Notes: a model not told the origin generated them from the sequence alone. Positions 8,752 to 17,846 are shown, counted from the first letter of the stretch. The stretch is 64,000 bases of DNA from Trebonia kvetii (GCF_007827045.1 NZ_RPFW01000001.1:1-64000), one strand, 5' to 3'. Translations and numbers: made by a program.

Positions 8752-9670
8752 CGATGCTGAGCATGTCCCCGTTGGCCAGGGTCCGGCCGGGCTCGCCGGC
8801 CTCGACCCCGTGGTCGTTGCGGGTGCAGATAATCAGGTCACCGCGGCTGGCTTGGGCCCCCGCCGGCAATGCGGACCGCAGGGCCAGAGTCGACGCAGCC
8901 GAGGCGGATCAGGTCGTCGCGGATGCGGCGTGACAGTTCCCGGCGCAGGTGATGGTCGGACGCCATCAACAGCACGTCCGTACCCTGCGTGGTGAGGGAG
9001 GTGTAGGCGGCCGCGGCGGCGTCCAGCATCTGCTCGGGGTCTCCCCCGCTGATCCGGGCATGCTGGTCGTAGTCGGCGAGCACAGTGCTGTCGCCGTCGC
9101 GCAGCCGCAGGCTGGCGGCCTGTTCCCAGGAGGCGCGGAACCGGACCGGCTCAGCCAGCCGGACATGGCCGAGACGGACGACAAGCGGGACATACCGCCC
9201 CCGTTCTGTACCGCCTGCAGCTGCGCGGTGTCCCCGGCGATGATCAGCTTCGCACCGTTCGTCTCAGCCAGGGCGATCAGGTCGGCGAGGTCCGGGCCGG
9301 GCATCATCGATGCCTCGTCGATCACCAGCAGCGTGCACGGCCGGATGGGGGCGGGGCCGCGGGCGCCGCGGCGGCCTGGTCTTCGCGCAGCCCGCTGCCG
9401 GTGCGCGGCGCGTCGTGCGCGGCGCTGGCACGTCCGTTCAGGGCGGCCTCGAGCCGCACGAGGTCCGAGCGCGCAGGCGGCCGCTTCGCGGGTCATGCGC
9501 TACGCACCCTGCGCGGACGCCTGCGCCGTCATCCGGTCTTCCATGTGCAGCTGCGCGGCGGTGGCGAAGCGGATGCCGCCGTGCCGGCGTTTCCATCCAG
9601 ACGAGATCCGCCGAGCGCAGCACGGCTGCGGTCTTGACCGTGAGGGCCTCCGGCAAGTTGTGGGGCATGA
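8752..9670 (-). pseudogene. Decayed MobF-type conjugative relaxase/helicase
   Basis: Recognisable pieces lie on the minus strand in at least three frames. In order from 9670 they are LTVKTAAVLRSADLVW, the helicase Walker B LLVIDEASMMPGPDLADLI with GAKLIIAGDTAQLQAV, then LTTQGTDVLLMASDHHLRRELS, and finally GDLIICTRNDHGVEAGEPG and RTLANGDML. This is the order of the TrwC/TraA helicase half. The Walker A lysine region is not found where it should be, and frames change repeatedly, so it is dead. It is evidence of a former conjugative or integrative element in the 8-10 kb region. Confidence 0.7.
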
Positions 9671-9800
9671 CAAGACGTAGCCGCTGGCGTCCCAGGCTCG
9701 CCGCCTCGCTGGCCGGTCTGCTCGGTAATGGCCAGGGATTGCGTGATTCTCAGGTTGCCGCGGACCTGGTAGCGCAGATCGCCAGACTCCCCGGTGATTC

Positions 9801-9866
9801 CCGTCATCCGCTCTCACGACAAAAGGCCAGGTCGGAAGCCATTTCCGAAACCGGGTCTTTTGTCGT
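9801..9866. repeat. Dispersed palindromic repeat, copy 1
   Basis: CCGTCATCCGCTC followed by an imperfect palindrome: arm ACGACAAAAGGCCAGG...TCGGAA (from 9816) and arm TTCCGA...TCTTTTGTCGT (to 9866). A second copy lies at 52595-52657. Both lie next to degraded DNA. The T-rich right arm could work as a terminator. Confidence 0.6.
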
Positions 9867-9966
9867 TTCACAGCCTGACTTGGCATTTCAGGATGCATGC
9901 GCGCTGTCGTAGTTCTCCCTCGTCACGAGGCAGGCTTTGCGTCCTGGCGGGCGCATCCTAGTCGGG

Positions 9967-10431
9967 TCAGGATTTGCTGACCGTAATCTTCGCGGTCGTC
10001 TCGCGCTGGAGCACCGGGAGGCGGACCTCCAGAACCCCGTCCTTGTAGCTCGCCGTGACGTCGGCCTCGGCCACGCCTACGGGCAGCGCAATTGAGCGGG
10101 ACAGCGGCCCGTAACGCAGTTCCTGCCGCACGTAGTCCTTCTCCTCTCCCTTCTCGTCCGCGTGGCGCTCGGCCTCGATGCGCAGCATCCCGTCCGAGAC
10201 GGTCACCTCGACATCCTTGTCCGGGTCGATACCGGGCAGATCGGCGCGCATCACCAGCGTCCCGTTCTCCCGGAACTCCTCGACCGGAATGAGGTTCCCG
10301 GCCTCCCGCCAGTGCGGGAACAGCATGGGCCGGAACGGCATCATCCGCATCCACTCATCGAACAGCCGGTCGAAGCGGCCGATAACTTCGGTCGCTTCCC
10401 CAAGAGACTCGCGCCTCATCAGACCTGCCAT
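9967..10431 (-). CDS. Small heat-shock protein, Hsp20/alpha-crystallin family
   Basis: A 154-residue chaperone. The alpha-crystallin domain spans about residues 45-150, with LVMRADLPGIDPDKDVEV at its start, then YGPLSRSIALP and the closing DGVLEVRLP strand. An I-T-V tail motif (KITVSKS) ends the chain. The ATG at 10431 is preceded by GGTGGAGG at a spacing of about 7 and is preferred to 10446. Hsp20 proteins hold unfolding proteins in an ATP-independent manner. No CIRCE or HAIR operator was noticed upstream. It is monocistronic between the mobile debris and the lipid genes. Confidence 0.9.
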   Translation of the reverse strand: MAGLMRRESLGEATEVIGRFDRLFDEWMRMMPFRPMLFPHWREAGNLIPVEEFRENGTLVMRADLPGIDPDKDVEVTVSDGMLRIEAERHADEKGEEKDYVRQELRYGPLSRSIALPVGVAEADVTASYKDGVLEVRLPVLQRETTAKITVSKS

Positions 10432-10537
10432 GGTCCTCACCTCCACCCTTCAGGTAACGCCGTGATCCGACGAGGGGGTAGGGCCGTTGATCCCCAGTTC
10501 ATCCTGCCCAGTGGCACCGAGTCAGGTGACCATGGCA

Positions 10538-11395
10538 TCAATGGAAGCGCTCGGTGATTGCCTGGGCGATCTCCTCCGGAGCGTCTTCTTGGATGTAATG
10601 CCTGGCGTGTGGCAACACCACGGTGATGTTGTCGGGGAAGGCGGCCCGCATGCGGGGCAGGAGGTGAGCGGGCCGGAACGCGGGGTCCTTCCTTCCCCAC
10701 ACCAGCAGTGCCGGCTTGGCCCCGAGCGTGGCGGGCACGTCAGTGGCCAGGCGCTGCAACAGCGGGCGCGCGGCCAGGAGCTGCCGGGGCAACTCGGCGA
10801 CACCTCTGCGGGCGCTCGGTGACGGCTGCACCTTGCGGTAGTGGTCCATTTCACCGGGCGTCAGGCGGTGCTCCATCCCCCATGGCAGGATCCGCTCGAC
10901 GAAGATGTTCTTCTCCAAGATCTGGCGCCGCATCCATGACGTGGACGCCACCTTGCAGAACGCCGTCATCCTGAGGTCGGCGGGCCAGAACCATGTATCG
11001 CCGAGGATGACGCCGCGGATACGCTCCGGGCGCTCGGTGGCGACACCCAAGCTGACCGGGCCGCCCCAGTCCTGGCCCATCGTGATGAACCCGTCGAGCT
11101 GCAGATGATCCACCAGTTCGCCGACGCAGCGGACGTGCTCATCGGCCGTATAACCGTAGTCCTCGGGGCGTTCGGAGAGACCGAACCCCAGGTAGTCAAC
11201 CGCGATGCAGCGGAAGCTTCCCCGCAGCAACGTGATGACCTTCCGGTACAGGAAGCTCCAGGTCGGGTTGCCGTGACAGAACAAGATCGGCGGCCCCGCG
11301 CCCTCGTCCACGTAATGCATCTCGCCGGCGCGGCTCTTGAACCAGTGCGATTCGAACGGGTACAGGGACGGGTCTGGCGTGAAATCGATACCCAT
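10538..11395 (-). CDS. Haloalkane dehalogenase-family alpha/beta hydrolase
   Basis: 285 residues. HGNPTWSFLYR (from residue 41) holds the oxyanion/halide Asn. MGQDWGGP places Asp109 as nucleophile followed by Trp110, instead of the Ser of ordinary esterases, and the general base is probably His266 in ARHYIQED. This set is typical of the haloalkane dehalogenase family, which also contains OleB beta-lactone decarboxylases of olefin synthesis. It is divergent from a FadD15-like ligase with a 145-bp gap. A role in hydrolysing or decarboxylating a lipid intermediate is as likely as dehalogenation. The annotated ATG fits the family length. Confidence 0.8.
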   Translation of the reverse strand: MGIDFTPDPSLYPFESHWFKSRAGEMHYVDEGAGPPILFCHGNPTWSFLYRKVITLLRGSFRCIAVDYLGFGLSERPEDYGYTADEHVRCVGELVDHLQLDGFITMGQDWGGPVSLGVATERPERIRGVILGDTWFWPADLRMTAFCKVASTSWMRRQILEKNIFVERILPWGMEHRLTPGEMDHYRKVQPSPSARRGVAELPRQLLAARPLLQRLATDVPATLGAKPALLVWGRKDPAFRPAHLLPRMRAAFPDNITVVLPHARHYIQEDAPEEIAQAITERFH

Positions 11396-11540
11396 GGTGT
11401 GAGCATTACCCTGCGAGGCCGCGGATCTCCAGGGACGTGCGGGACTCTACTTTAAGGACCTTCTGCCCTGGCCACTCTGCTCCATCACAGTGAGTCTTGG
11501 GTGAAGAGAAGGCTGCGCTCTCGCAGGCGAGGCGGTCGCA

Positions 11541-13343
11541 ATGCAGGAAATTTCCGTATCCGCGGCATACGTCATTAAGCCCGATGACAACATCACCGAT
11601 GATGTCTTCTGGAATGCCGAGAACTGGCCTGACCAGGTGGGCCTAAGGCGCCGGACGAACGGCAGCTGGGCACCTGTGACCTGGCGCGATTTCGCCGCCG
11701 AGGTACGCGACATCGCCGCTGGCCTCATCGCCGTCGGCATCCAGCCGGGGATGAGGGTGGCGCTGATGTCGCGCACGCGATTCGAGTGGACGCTCCTTGA
11801 CTACGCGATCCTGACCGCCGGCGGCGTCATCGTGCCGATCTACCCCACCTCCTCGCTTGAGCAGGTCGAGTGGATCCTGAGCGACTCCGGCACCACCGCC
11901 GCCATCGTCGAGACCGACGATCACGCGGAGATGATCGCCGCGGTGCAAGCCAAGCTCCCGGCACTCGCCCACGCGTGGCAGATCGACGGCAGCCGGCTCG
12001 GCGGGCTTGCTGACCTCACAACGCGCGGTGCCCGTGTCACACGGGAGCAAGTCGAGGAACGTCGCCGAACCCGCGGGGCGGACGACCCTGCCGAGATCGT
12101 CTACACCTCTGGCACGACCGGCCGTCCGAAGGGCTGCGTGCTGAGCCACGGCAACATCGTCGCCAACGCCCGTAACTGCATGCAGAACGATGGCTTTCCT
12201 AGGGTCTTCAACGAGCATGCCTCGAGCCTGCTGTTCCTGCCCCTGGCACACAGCTATGCCCAGCTCATCCAGTACGGCGCCATCTACTCGCGCACCGTCC
12301 TTGGGTTGGCCGATATGGCCGATGCCGTGGCCGAGCTGGCGGCATTCCGGCCCACTGCGGTCCTGTCCGTGCCGCGGGTGTGGGAGAAGGCTTACGACAG
12401 CGCCAGGCGCCGAGCCACTGCCGAAGGGCACGGCAAGATCTTCGCGAACGCGGAGGCAACTGCCATCGGGTACAGCCAGGCGCTGGATGCCGGCGGTCCC
12501 GGTCCAGTGCTCCGCTTGAGGCACCTCCTGTTCGACCGGCTCGTCTACGGCAAACTGCGCGCGGCGCTCGGCGGCAGGGTGCAGTACGCGTGGAGCGCGG
12601 CCGCCCCGCTCGGTACCCGCCTCGGGCACTTCTATCGCGGCTGCGGCATCACCGTCCTCGAGGGTTACGGCCTGACCGAGACCAGCCCCGCGGCCAGCAC
12701 GAACACGCTCGATGCGCAGAAGGCCGGCACAGTGGGCCGGCCAATCCCCGGCGCCACGATCAGGATCGCGGCGGGTGGCGAGGTCCTCATCAAAGGCCAC
12801 ATGGTCTTCCAGGGCTACTGGAACAACGAGACCGCCACCAAGGCGATGATCGACGCCGACGGCTGGCTGCACACCGGCGACATCGGCGCCCTGGACGACG
12901 AGGGATTCCTGACGATTACCGGGCGTAAGAAGGACCTCATCATCACCGCGGCCGGCAAGAACGTCGCGCCCGCTGTGCTCGAAGACCGGCTGCGCGCCCA
13001 CTGGCTGGTCAGTCAGTGCCTGGTCGTGGGGGACGCGAAGCCTTTCATCGCAGCGCTGGTGGCCGCGGACCCGGAGTCGGTCGCCCAGTGGAAGGCAGAC
13101 AACGGCAGGCCGGAAGCGGCGACCATCGCCGAACTTCGTGACGACCCCGCCCTGCGGGCGGAGATCCAGGCCGCCGTCGATGAGGCCAACAAGGCCGTGT
13201 CGCAGGCTGAGGCGATCAAGAAGTTCGCCATACTCGACAGCGATCTCACCGAGGCGGCTGGACAGCTAACGCCGACGTTCAAGGTGCGCCGCGGCATCAT
13301 CATGGAGCAGTACGCGGCTCAGATCGCATCTTTGTATGCCTAG
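11541..13343 (+). CDS. Long-chain acyl-CoA synthetase, FadD15-like
   Basis: 600 residues, the same length as mycobacterial FadD15 and similar from the EISV start onward. IVYTSGTTGRPKGCVLSHGN is the AMP-binding P-loop, EGYGLTETSPAAS the second adenylation motif, and LHTGDIGALDDEGFLTITGRKKDLI the hinge region. The C-terminal lid is complete (TPTFKVRRG). It adenylates a fatty acid with ATP and passes it to CoA. GAGGCGG precedes the ATG. It is the only gene on its strand here and converges with the SRPBCC gene 13 bases away. It probably feeds acyl-CoA to the surrounding lipid enzymes. Confidence 0.88.
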   Translation: MQEISVSAAYVIKPDDNITDDVFWNAENWPDQVGLRRRTNGSWAPVTWRDFAAEVRDIAAGLIAVGIQPGMRVALMSRTRFEWTLLDYAILTAGGVIVPIYPTSSLEQVEWILSDSGTTAAIVETDDHAEMIAAVQAKLPALAHAWQIDGSRLGGLADLTTRGARVTREQVEERRRTRGADDPAEIVYTSGTTGRPKGCVLSHGNIVANARNCMQNDGFPRVFNEHASSLLFLPLAHSYAQLIQYGAIYSRTVLGLADMADAVAELAAFRPTAVLSVPRVWEKAYDSARRRATAEGHGKIFANAEATAIGYSQALDAGGPGPVLRLRHLLFDRLVYGKLRAALGGRVQYAWSAAAPLGTRLGHFYRGCGITVLEGYGLTETSPAASTNTLDAQKAGTVGRPIPGATIRIAAGGEVLIKGHMVFQGYWNNETATKAMIDADGWLHTGDIGALDDEGFLTITGRKKDLIITAAGKNVAPAVLEDRLRAHWLVSQCLVVGDAKPFIAALVAADPESVAQWKADNGRPEAATIAELRDDPALRAEIQAAVDEANKAVSQAEAIKKFAILDSDLTEAAGQLTPTFKVRRGIIMEQYAAQIASLYA

Positions 13344-13356
13344 TGCGACGCGTGGT

Positions 13357-13848
13357 CTACGCCTGGGACTCGGCCCTTCTCCTAGCGGCAAAGCGCTCGA
13401 TCGCGCAGAACCCCTCGTGCATAACCTTTGAGTAGCTGCCGGGTACGTCGACGAACCTGGCCGCCAGCCGCACCGCGCCCTGCGGGTCGGTCCTCCAGCG
13501 CGTCGCGATCCGCGTGTGCTCGGCGTCGACCGGCTCCAGCGTCCATTCCTCGGTGCCGCGGAAGTCACCGTCGAAAACCTCCAGGACGAGCCGCCGGTCC
13601 GGATCGAAAGCGGTCACCCGTTCGGAAAACCGCGTGGTCAACCATCGCTGGTCTAGCCGGCCCCCGCCTGTGACGGCGATGTCCACCGCTGCCCCGATCT
13701 CGGGGAGGGGCCTGGCCCCGCGCCGGCTCATCCGCACAAAGGGCTGCCACCACTGGCTGCGGCCAGCCGCCTCCTCCAGGAAGGCGTCAACAATTTCGGC
13801 CGGCGTCGCCGCGATGATCGCCTCGTTAGAAACGTCATACCTAGTCAT
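13357..13848 (-). CDS. SRPBCC (START-like) family protein
   Basis: 163 residues with the pattern of a polyketide-cyclase/START-like helix-grip fold: an N-terminal strand ending ATPAEIVDAFLEE, central strands (RRLVLEVFDGDFRGTEEWTLEP, HTRIATRW) and a long C-terminal helix (SKVMHEGFCAIERFAARR). Such proteins bind hydrophobic ligands and some act as cyclases. It is the last gene of the KAS III operon: its ATG overlaps the stop of the hydrolase gene by 8 bases, implying coupled translation. A cyclase or lipid-carrier role for the KAS product is a hypothesis. Confidence 0.7.
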   Translation of the reverse strand: MTRYDVSNEAIIAATPAEIVDAFLEEAAGRSQWWQPFVRMSRRGARPLPEIGAAVDIAVTGGGRLDQRWLTTRFSERVTAFDPDRRLVLEVFDGDFRGTEEWTLEPVDAEHTRIATRWRTDPQGAVRLAARFVDVPGSYSKVMHEGFCAIERFAARRRAESQA

Positions 13849-14815
13849 TTCGCTCCCTGCCGCGACCGAAGAGCCGCCGTCGATGTCCGGCCGTCACGGG
13901 CGGCGCGAAACAGCTTGCCGCCGCCAGCTTGTCGACCGACAGCCGGGTCAGGCGCGCGTATTCGCCGCCGCCCGCAAGCGGCAGGTCGTGATCCGCGTCG
14001 ATCTCGAGCAGGCTGGCGCGCAGCACCTTCGCCAGCTCGCGCTGCTTAGCCGCCCGGACCAGGCTGTCCCTGGTGGTGACGAGCACCACTGCGGGGATGT
14101 CCAGCTGCCCCGCCCACGGGCGGGCGTCATATCGACTGAGCGCGCGTCCCGCGGCCACTAGGTCGTGCGCCGTCGCGCGCTGGAACTCCGCGGCCAGCCA
14201 GGGCCGGTAGTCGCCAAGTTCGGGAGCCTCACGGGCTGCCACGCGGATGACCCACGCGACGAAGCCTGCGCCGGCGCCGAGCCGCAGGCCAACATCGAGC
14301 GCGGGGAGCAGGCGCCACACCGCCCTCTCGTGGACGTTATGGCGCCACTCGAGCGCGGTGGCCTGCAAGACGAGAGCCGCCACCCGCCCTGGGTGCTGCC
14401 GCGCAAGCAGCAGTCCGACCGGGCCGCCCATCGAGTACCCGACCACGATGGCGCGGCCGACGCCGAGTTGGTCCAAGAGCGCGGCGGCGTCGTCGGCGCA
14501 GTCCTCGAGGCTGAACGGCTCCATCGACCGCATGCCACGGCCATGGCCGCGCTGGTCAAGCGCGATTACCCGGTAGGACTCCGCCAGGCTGGCGTAGACG
14601 GTGAAGAAATTGATGTCCGCACTGGCTGTCCACCCGTGCAACAGGAGCACCGCGGGGCTCTCGGACGTGCCGCCGGAGTCGCGGACGAACACCTCGCCGC
14701 GGCCCGGCAAGTTGATCACCTGGCCTGGCGGAAGGTCCGGGGGCACCGGCGCCCCCGGGGTTCCGCGGCGCGGCGGCCGACCGGATACGACCCCGATCCG
14801 CGCGGTGCTGCTCAT
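13841..14815 (-). CDS. Alpha/beta hydrolase of the KAS III operon
   Basis: 324 residues. LLLHGWTASADINF gives the oxyanion loop, IVVGYSMGGPVG the nucleophile elbow (Ser), and EIDADHDLP the candidate catalytic His near the C-terminus. The ATG at 14815 has GAGAGG at a good distance, whereas the longer form would start at a TTG. It starts 14 bases after the degenerate KAS gene and overlaps the SRPBCC gene by 8. It may release or hydrolyse the condensation product as a thioesterase or lactonase, but the substrate is unknown. Confidence 0.78.
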   Translation of the reverse strand: MSSTARIGVVSGRPPRRGTPGAPVPPDLPPGQVINLPGRGEVFVRDSGGTSESPAVLLLHGWTASADINFFTVYASLAESYRVIALDQRGHGRGMRSMEPFSLEDCADDAAALLDQLGVGRAIVVGYSMGGPVGLLLARQHPGRVAALVLQATALEWRHNVHERAVWRLLPALDVGLRLGAGAGFVAWVIRVAAREAPELGDYRPWLAAEFQRATAHDLVAAGRALSRYDARPWAGQLDIPAVVLVTTRDSLVRAAKQRELAKVLRASLLEIDADHDLPLAGGGEYARLTRLSVDKLAAASCFAPPVTAGHRRRLFGRGRERND

Positions 14816-14829
14816 ATCGCCTCTCCCGC

Positions 14830-15753
14830 TCAAGCCGCCGTCTGGCGGTACAGGGCGAGGGCGACCGTGATCCCTGGCCCGGCAGCGAGGAACAGGGTGC
14901 TGCGCGCCTCGTCCAGCCGGCCCGACTTGACGGCCGCCTGCAGGGCGGCGATGGGCCCGGTGGTATAGGTACCCTCCAGGTCCTCCGGAGTGTAGGCGAC
15001 CCGGTCGCCCGGGATGCCGAGTCGCGCAAGCAACGGGTCAAGGAATTCCGGGGCAGAGGGGGCGGGGATCAGCAGGTCGATGTCCGCGACACCCAGGCCA
15101 AGACGGCGCAGGAAGCGGCGGGTCGCCTCCTCGGCGCAGTCGGCCAGGCGGGCATGGTACCCCGGTTGTACGGTGACGACCATCCCGTTGTGCCCGGCGT
15201 CCTGCCGCAGAACGCGGACCCCGTGCCGTTCCTGCCATACCAGTCCGCTGGTGAACAGGTCTTGGTACTCAGGAAACGTCTCCGCGGCAAAGTCGGTGAA
15301 CCCGGCGAAGTCCTCGCGCCAGTCGAGGAGAACCGCGCCACCGGATGGCCGCAGGGACACGCCTGGCGAACTGCTGAGATGCGGCTGCACGTCGCTGGAC
15401 ACGACGGCGCCGAGCCGGATGACACCTGACTTAAGCAGGCCGGATTCGACCTGAATGGCGGTGATCGCGCCACAGCCTCCGTTGAGGAGGTCGAAGGAGA
15501 AGGTGCCGGTCCCCCCGGTCGGCGGCTGGCGCAGGTTGGCCCCGATGTCCTCCTGTATCAGGGCGGCGAGCGCTGGCTCGCCCATGTTGTCTTCGCGGTA
15601 CATGCCAACGTTGATCAGCATGTCTATGTCGCTGGGCTTGCAGCCGGCTAGCGCGAAGCAACTGCGGGCAGCGGCGTCGGCGAGACGGCGCGCGGTTGCC
15701 TTTCGTCGTCCGTTGCCGACCTGCGCCCAGACGGCCTCAATGTGTGTGCCCAT
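14830..15753 (-). CDS. KAS III-like partner subunit with degenerate active site
   Basis: 307 residues of thiolase fold. The cysteine elbow is present (LNGGCGAITAIQ, Cys94). The position of the catalytic His is LLIPAPSA (Ala231 where LIPHQ is expected), and the Asn loop reads EDLEGTYTT (Gly261 instead of N in YGNTSST). It therefore lacks two of three KAS III catalytic residues. It overlaps the upstream complete KAS gene by 17 bases. Pairing of one competent and one crippled KAS III-like chain is known from heterodimers such as PqsBC, so this is probably a structural or priming partner. It is shorter than a full KAS III because the N-terminal ~50 residues are reduced. Confidence 0.75.
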   Translation of the reverse strand: MGTHIEAVWAQVGNGRRKATARRLADAAARSCFALAGCKPSDIDMLINVGMYREDNMGEPALAALIQEDIGANLRQPPTGGTGTFSFDLLNGGCGAITAIQVESGLLKSGVIRLGAVVSSDVQPHLSSSPGVSLRPSGGAVLLDWREDFAGFTDFAAETFPEYQDLFTSGLVWQERHGVRVLRQDAGHNGMVVTVQPGYHARLADCAEEATRRFLRRLGLGVADIDLLIPAPSAPEFLDPLLARLGIPGDRVAYTPEDLEGTYTTGPIAALQAAVKSGRLDEARSTLFLAAGPGITVALALYRQTAA

Positions 15754-16846
15754 AGCCGTCCACCAGACTGTCGATCGTGAAGATCGCCATGCCGATCTCG
15801 ATGCCAGAGGCGAGCGCGAGCAGCATCACCCGGTCGCCCTTCTGGATCCGCTGTTCCTCCAGGTACTTGTGCAGCGCCAGGAAGAGCGTCGTCGATGACG
15901 TGTTGCCGTACTCCTCAAGGTTTATGACCATGTGCTTCGGTTTGGCGCCGAGCCGCTGGGCGAATTCCCTGGTGCCCGCCCGGATGGCCCGGGCCGAGGT
16001 TTGATGGGGAATCAGGTAGTCGATGTCGGCCAGGGAAATCCCGGCCTCGCCGATCGCCTCGGCGACGAGCGGCGCCATGTCGTCGACCGCCACCCGTTGC
16101 AGCTTCCTTGACCTGGTGTACATCTGCGCTCCTGGCCCCTGAGTGCTGGGGAAGGCAAGGCACAGGCGGCTGTGTTCCGCGAGGGTGGTGAAGCCGATGA
16201 CGTCGATGCCGGTACCGCTGGGTGCCCGCTCCACGATCACCGCGGCGCCTGCGTCGCCGAGCGTCAACGACGCGAGCTGCTTACTGAACAGAGAGCGGAT
16301 CTGGCGGGCCGCGTTCCAGCTCAGATGCGAGATGTACTCGCCAGACACCACCATGCCGCAGCTGATCTCACCGCGTGCGACGAAGTCCTGAAGGAGGAAT
16401 ACCCCGGTCAGCATGCCTGCGCATGCATTCGAGATGTCGAAGTTAACCGCCTGCGTGGCACCGATCGCCTGCTTGATGGCCAGGCTTAGCGAAGGCTCGA
16501 AAGATTGTGCGAACTCGCCCTTGGAGCGCGTGATGCTGGTGCTGATCAGCATCTCGATATCGGACGCCTGATGCCGGGAGTGAGACAGGCAGTCGCGCGC
16601 CGCCCCGGTGGCCAGGGTGAGTGAGTTCTCGCCAGGGCCGACGACATGGCGTTCGTGAATGCCGGTGAGTCGCTCGAGCTGGATGTGTGTCTTGTGGCTG
16701 GTCTTGCTCATCAGATCTTTGCTGGTCAGGCGCTTGGCGGGTAGCTTCACGCCTACGCTGTCGATGCGGCACCCCCAGGGACCACCCGACGCAGCCGACT
16801 CAAGAGTCAGCCAGTGTCCTTGTTGCTCGTTCCCGGTCTCGCCCAT
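15737..16846 (-). CDS. 3-oxoacyl-ACP synthase III-like condensing enzyme (catalytic subunit)
   Basis: 369 residues with a complete KAS III triad: Cys142 in SNACAGM, His281 in LIPHQTS and Asn315 in YGNTSSTT. LERLTGIHERHVV is the usual N-terminal loop. It would perform a decarboxylative or OleA-like head-to-head Claisen condensation of acyl thioesters. It leads a four-gene minus operon (KAS, KAS partner, hydrolase, SRPBCC) with overlapping genes. The operon is divergent from another hydrolase gene across a 95-bp gap. An N-terminal extension of ~25 residues precedes the first strand. The presence of a partner chain argues against simple FabH of fatty-acid initiation. Confidence 0.82.
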   Translation of the reverse strand: MGETGNEQQGHWLTLESAASGGPWGCRIDSVGVKLPAKRLTSKDLMSKTSHKTHIQLERLTGIHERHVVGPGENSLTLATGAARDCLSHSRHQASDIEMLISTSITRSKGEFAQSFEPSLSLAIKQAIGATQAVNFDISNACAGMLTGVFLLQDFVARGEISCGMVVSGEYISHLSWNAARQIRSLFSKQLASLTLGDAGAAVIVERAPSGTGIDVIGFTTLAEHSRLCLAFPSTQGPGAQMYTRSRKLQRVAVDDMAPLVAEAIGEAGISLADIDYLIPHQTSARAIRAGTREFAQRLGAKPKHMVINLEEYGNTSSTTLFLALHKYLEEQRIQKGDRVMLLALASGIEIGMAIFTIDSLVDGYGHTH

Positions 16847-16941
16847 CGAGGTCTCCGCATGATCGGCCTTCTACCGCCCCTGACATGGCGCTATCCTCAT
16901 AACTAAAGGTGTGTCTTACAACGAGTGCTGTCTAGGGACGT

Positions 16942-17835
16942 ATGTCTTCAATAAAGGCCCTTCGGCCCCGGCCAGCGAGGGACGAGACGCGGCCGGTGCC
17001 GGTGCTGCGCGTGGCGCATACGCTCACCGTCGGCCAGTACCGGCTGCATTACGAGGTCTACGGCACAGGGGACCGGGTACTCGTTTGGCTGAACCCGATC
17101 CTCTTCGACAGCAAGCTGAGCCGCGGCCTTGCCCGGGCGCTGGCTGCCAGGGGCAACCGCGTCGTCCTGCTCGACCTGCTCGGGCACGGCCAGAGCGACA
17201 AGCCCGTGCAACCCAGCGCTCACCGCATGGACCTTTACGCCCGGCATGTGGTTGCCCTGCTTGACGAGCTCGGCGTGGATCAGGCGGTACTCGGCGGGAT
17301 TTCGCTAGGGACCAACGTAAGCCTGATCACTGCCACGCAGGCACCCGAGAGGGTTCGCGGCCTGGTCCTGGAGATGCCGGTACTCGAGACCGCCGCCCCT
17401 GCGGCCGCGCTCACCTTCGTCCCGCTCATGCTGCACGCGCGCTACGCTCAGCACCCGTTGCGGCTGATCTCCCGGGTTGTCTCCCGGCTGCCCTCGTCGG
17501 GTATCGGCCCGCTCGACTCACTGATCGGTACCATCGGATCGGACCCAGAGGAAATCTCCGCCATCCTGCGTGGCGTGCTGATGGGACCCATCGCACCGAC
17601 CGTCGAACAGCGAAACGCCATCACCGCGCCGGCACTCATACTCGGGCACGGAATCGACCTCATCCACGCGTTCGCCGACGCGAAGAGGCTCGCGCGCCAG
17701 CTTCCCGACGCGCGGCTCATCCGCACCCGCACATTCGCCGAGCTGTGGGTGCGCCCTGCCCGGCTGACCGCAGAAATAGCCGGGTTCCTAGACAGCGCGT
17801 GGGCAGAAGCCCAGCCGCAGCGCCTCGCGAGCTAG
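16942..17835 (+). CDS. Alpha/beta hydrolase, divergent from the KAS III operon
   Basis: 297 residues. VLLDLLGHGQSDKP and VLGGISLGTNVS (nucleophile Ser) mark the alpha/beta hydrolase fold, with a cap region around 140-220. The C-terminal place where the catalytic His is expected reads RTFAELWVRPARLT, without a histidine. Either another His is used or the enzyme is atypical. The ATG at 16942 has only a weak TAGGGA upstream. Divergent position and shared lipid context suggest joint regulation with the KAS III genes. Confidence 0.72.
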   Translation: MSSIKALRPRPARDETRPVPVLRVAHTLTVGQYRLHYEVYGTGDRVLVWLNPILFDSKLSRGLARALAARGNRVVLLDLLGHGQSDKPVQPSAHRMDLYARHVVALLDELGVDQAVLGGISLGTNVSLITATQAPERVRGLVLEMPVLETAAPAAALTFVPLMLHARYAQHPLRLISRVVSRLPSSGIGPLDSLIGTIGSDPEEISAILRGVLMGPIAPTVEQRNAITAPALILGHGIDLIHAFADAKRLARQLPDARLIRTRTFAELWVRPARLTAEIAGFLDSAWAEAQPQRLAS

Positions 17836-17846
17836 CCGGGACGACC

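Noticed and set aside
11541..13343. OleC (beta-lactone synthetase) for the ligase at 11.5 kb
   Set aside because: Length and sequence follow FadD15-type acyl-CoA synthetases throughout, including the C-terminal lid.
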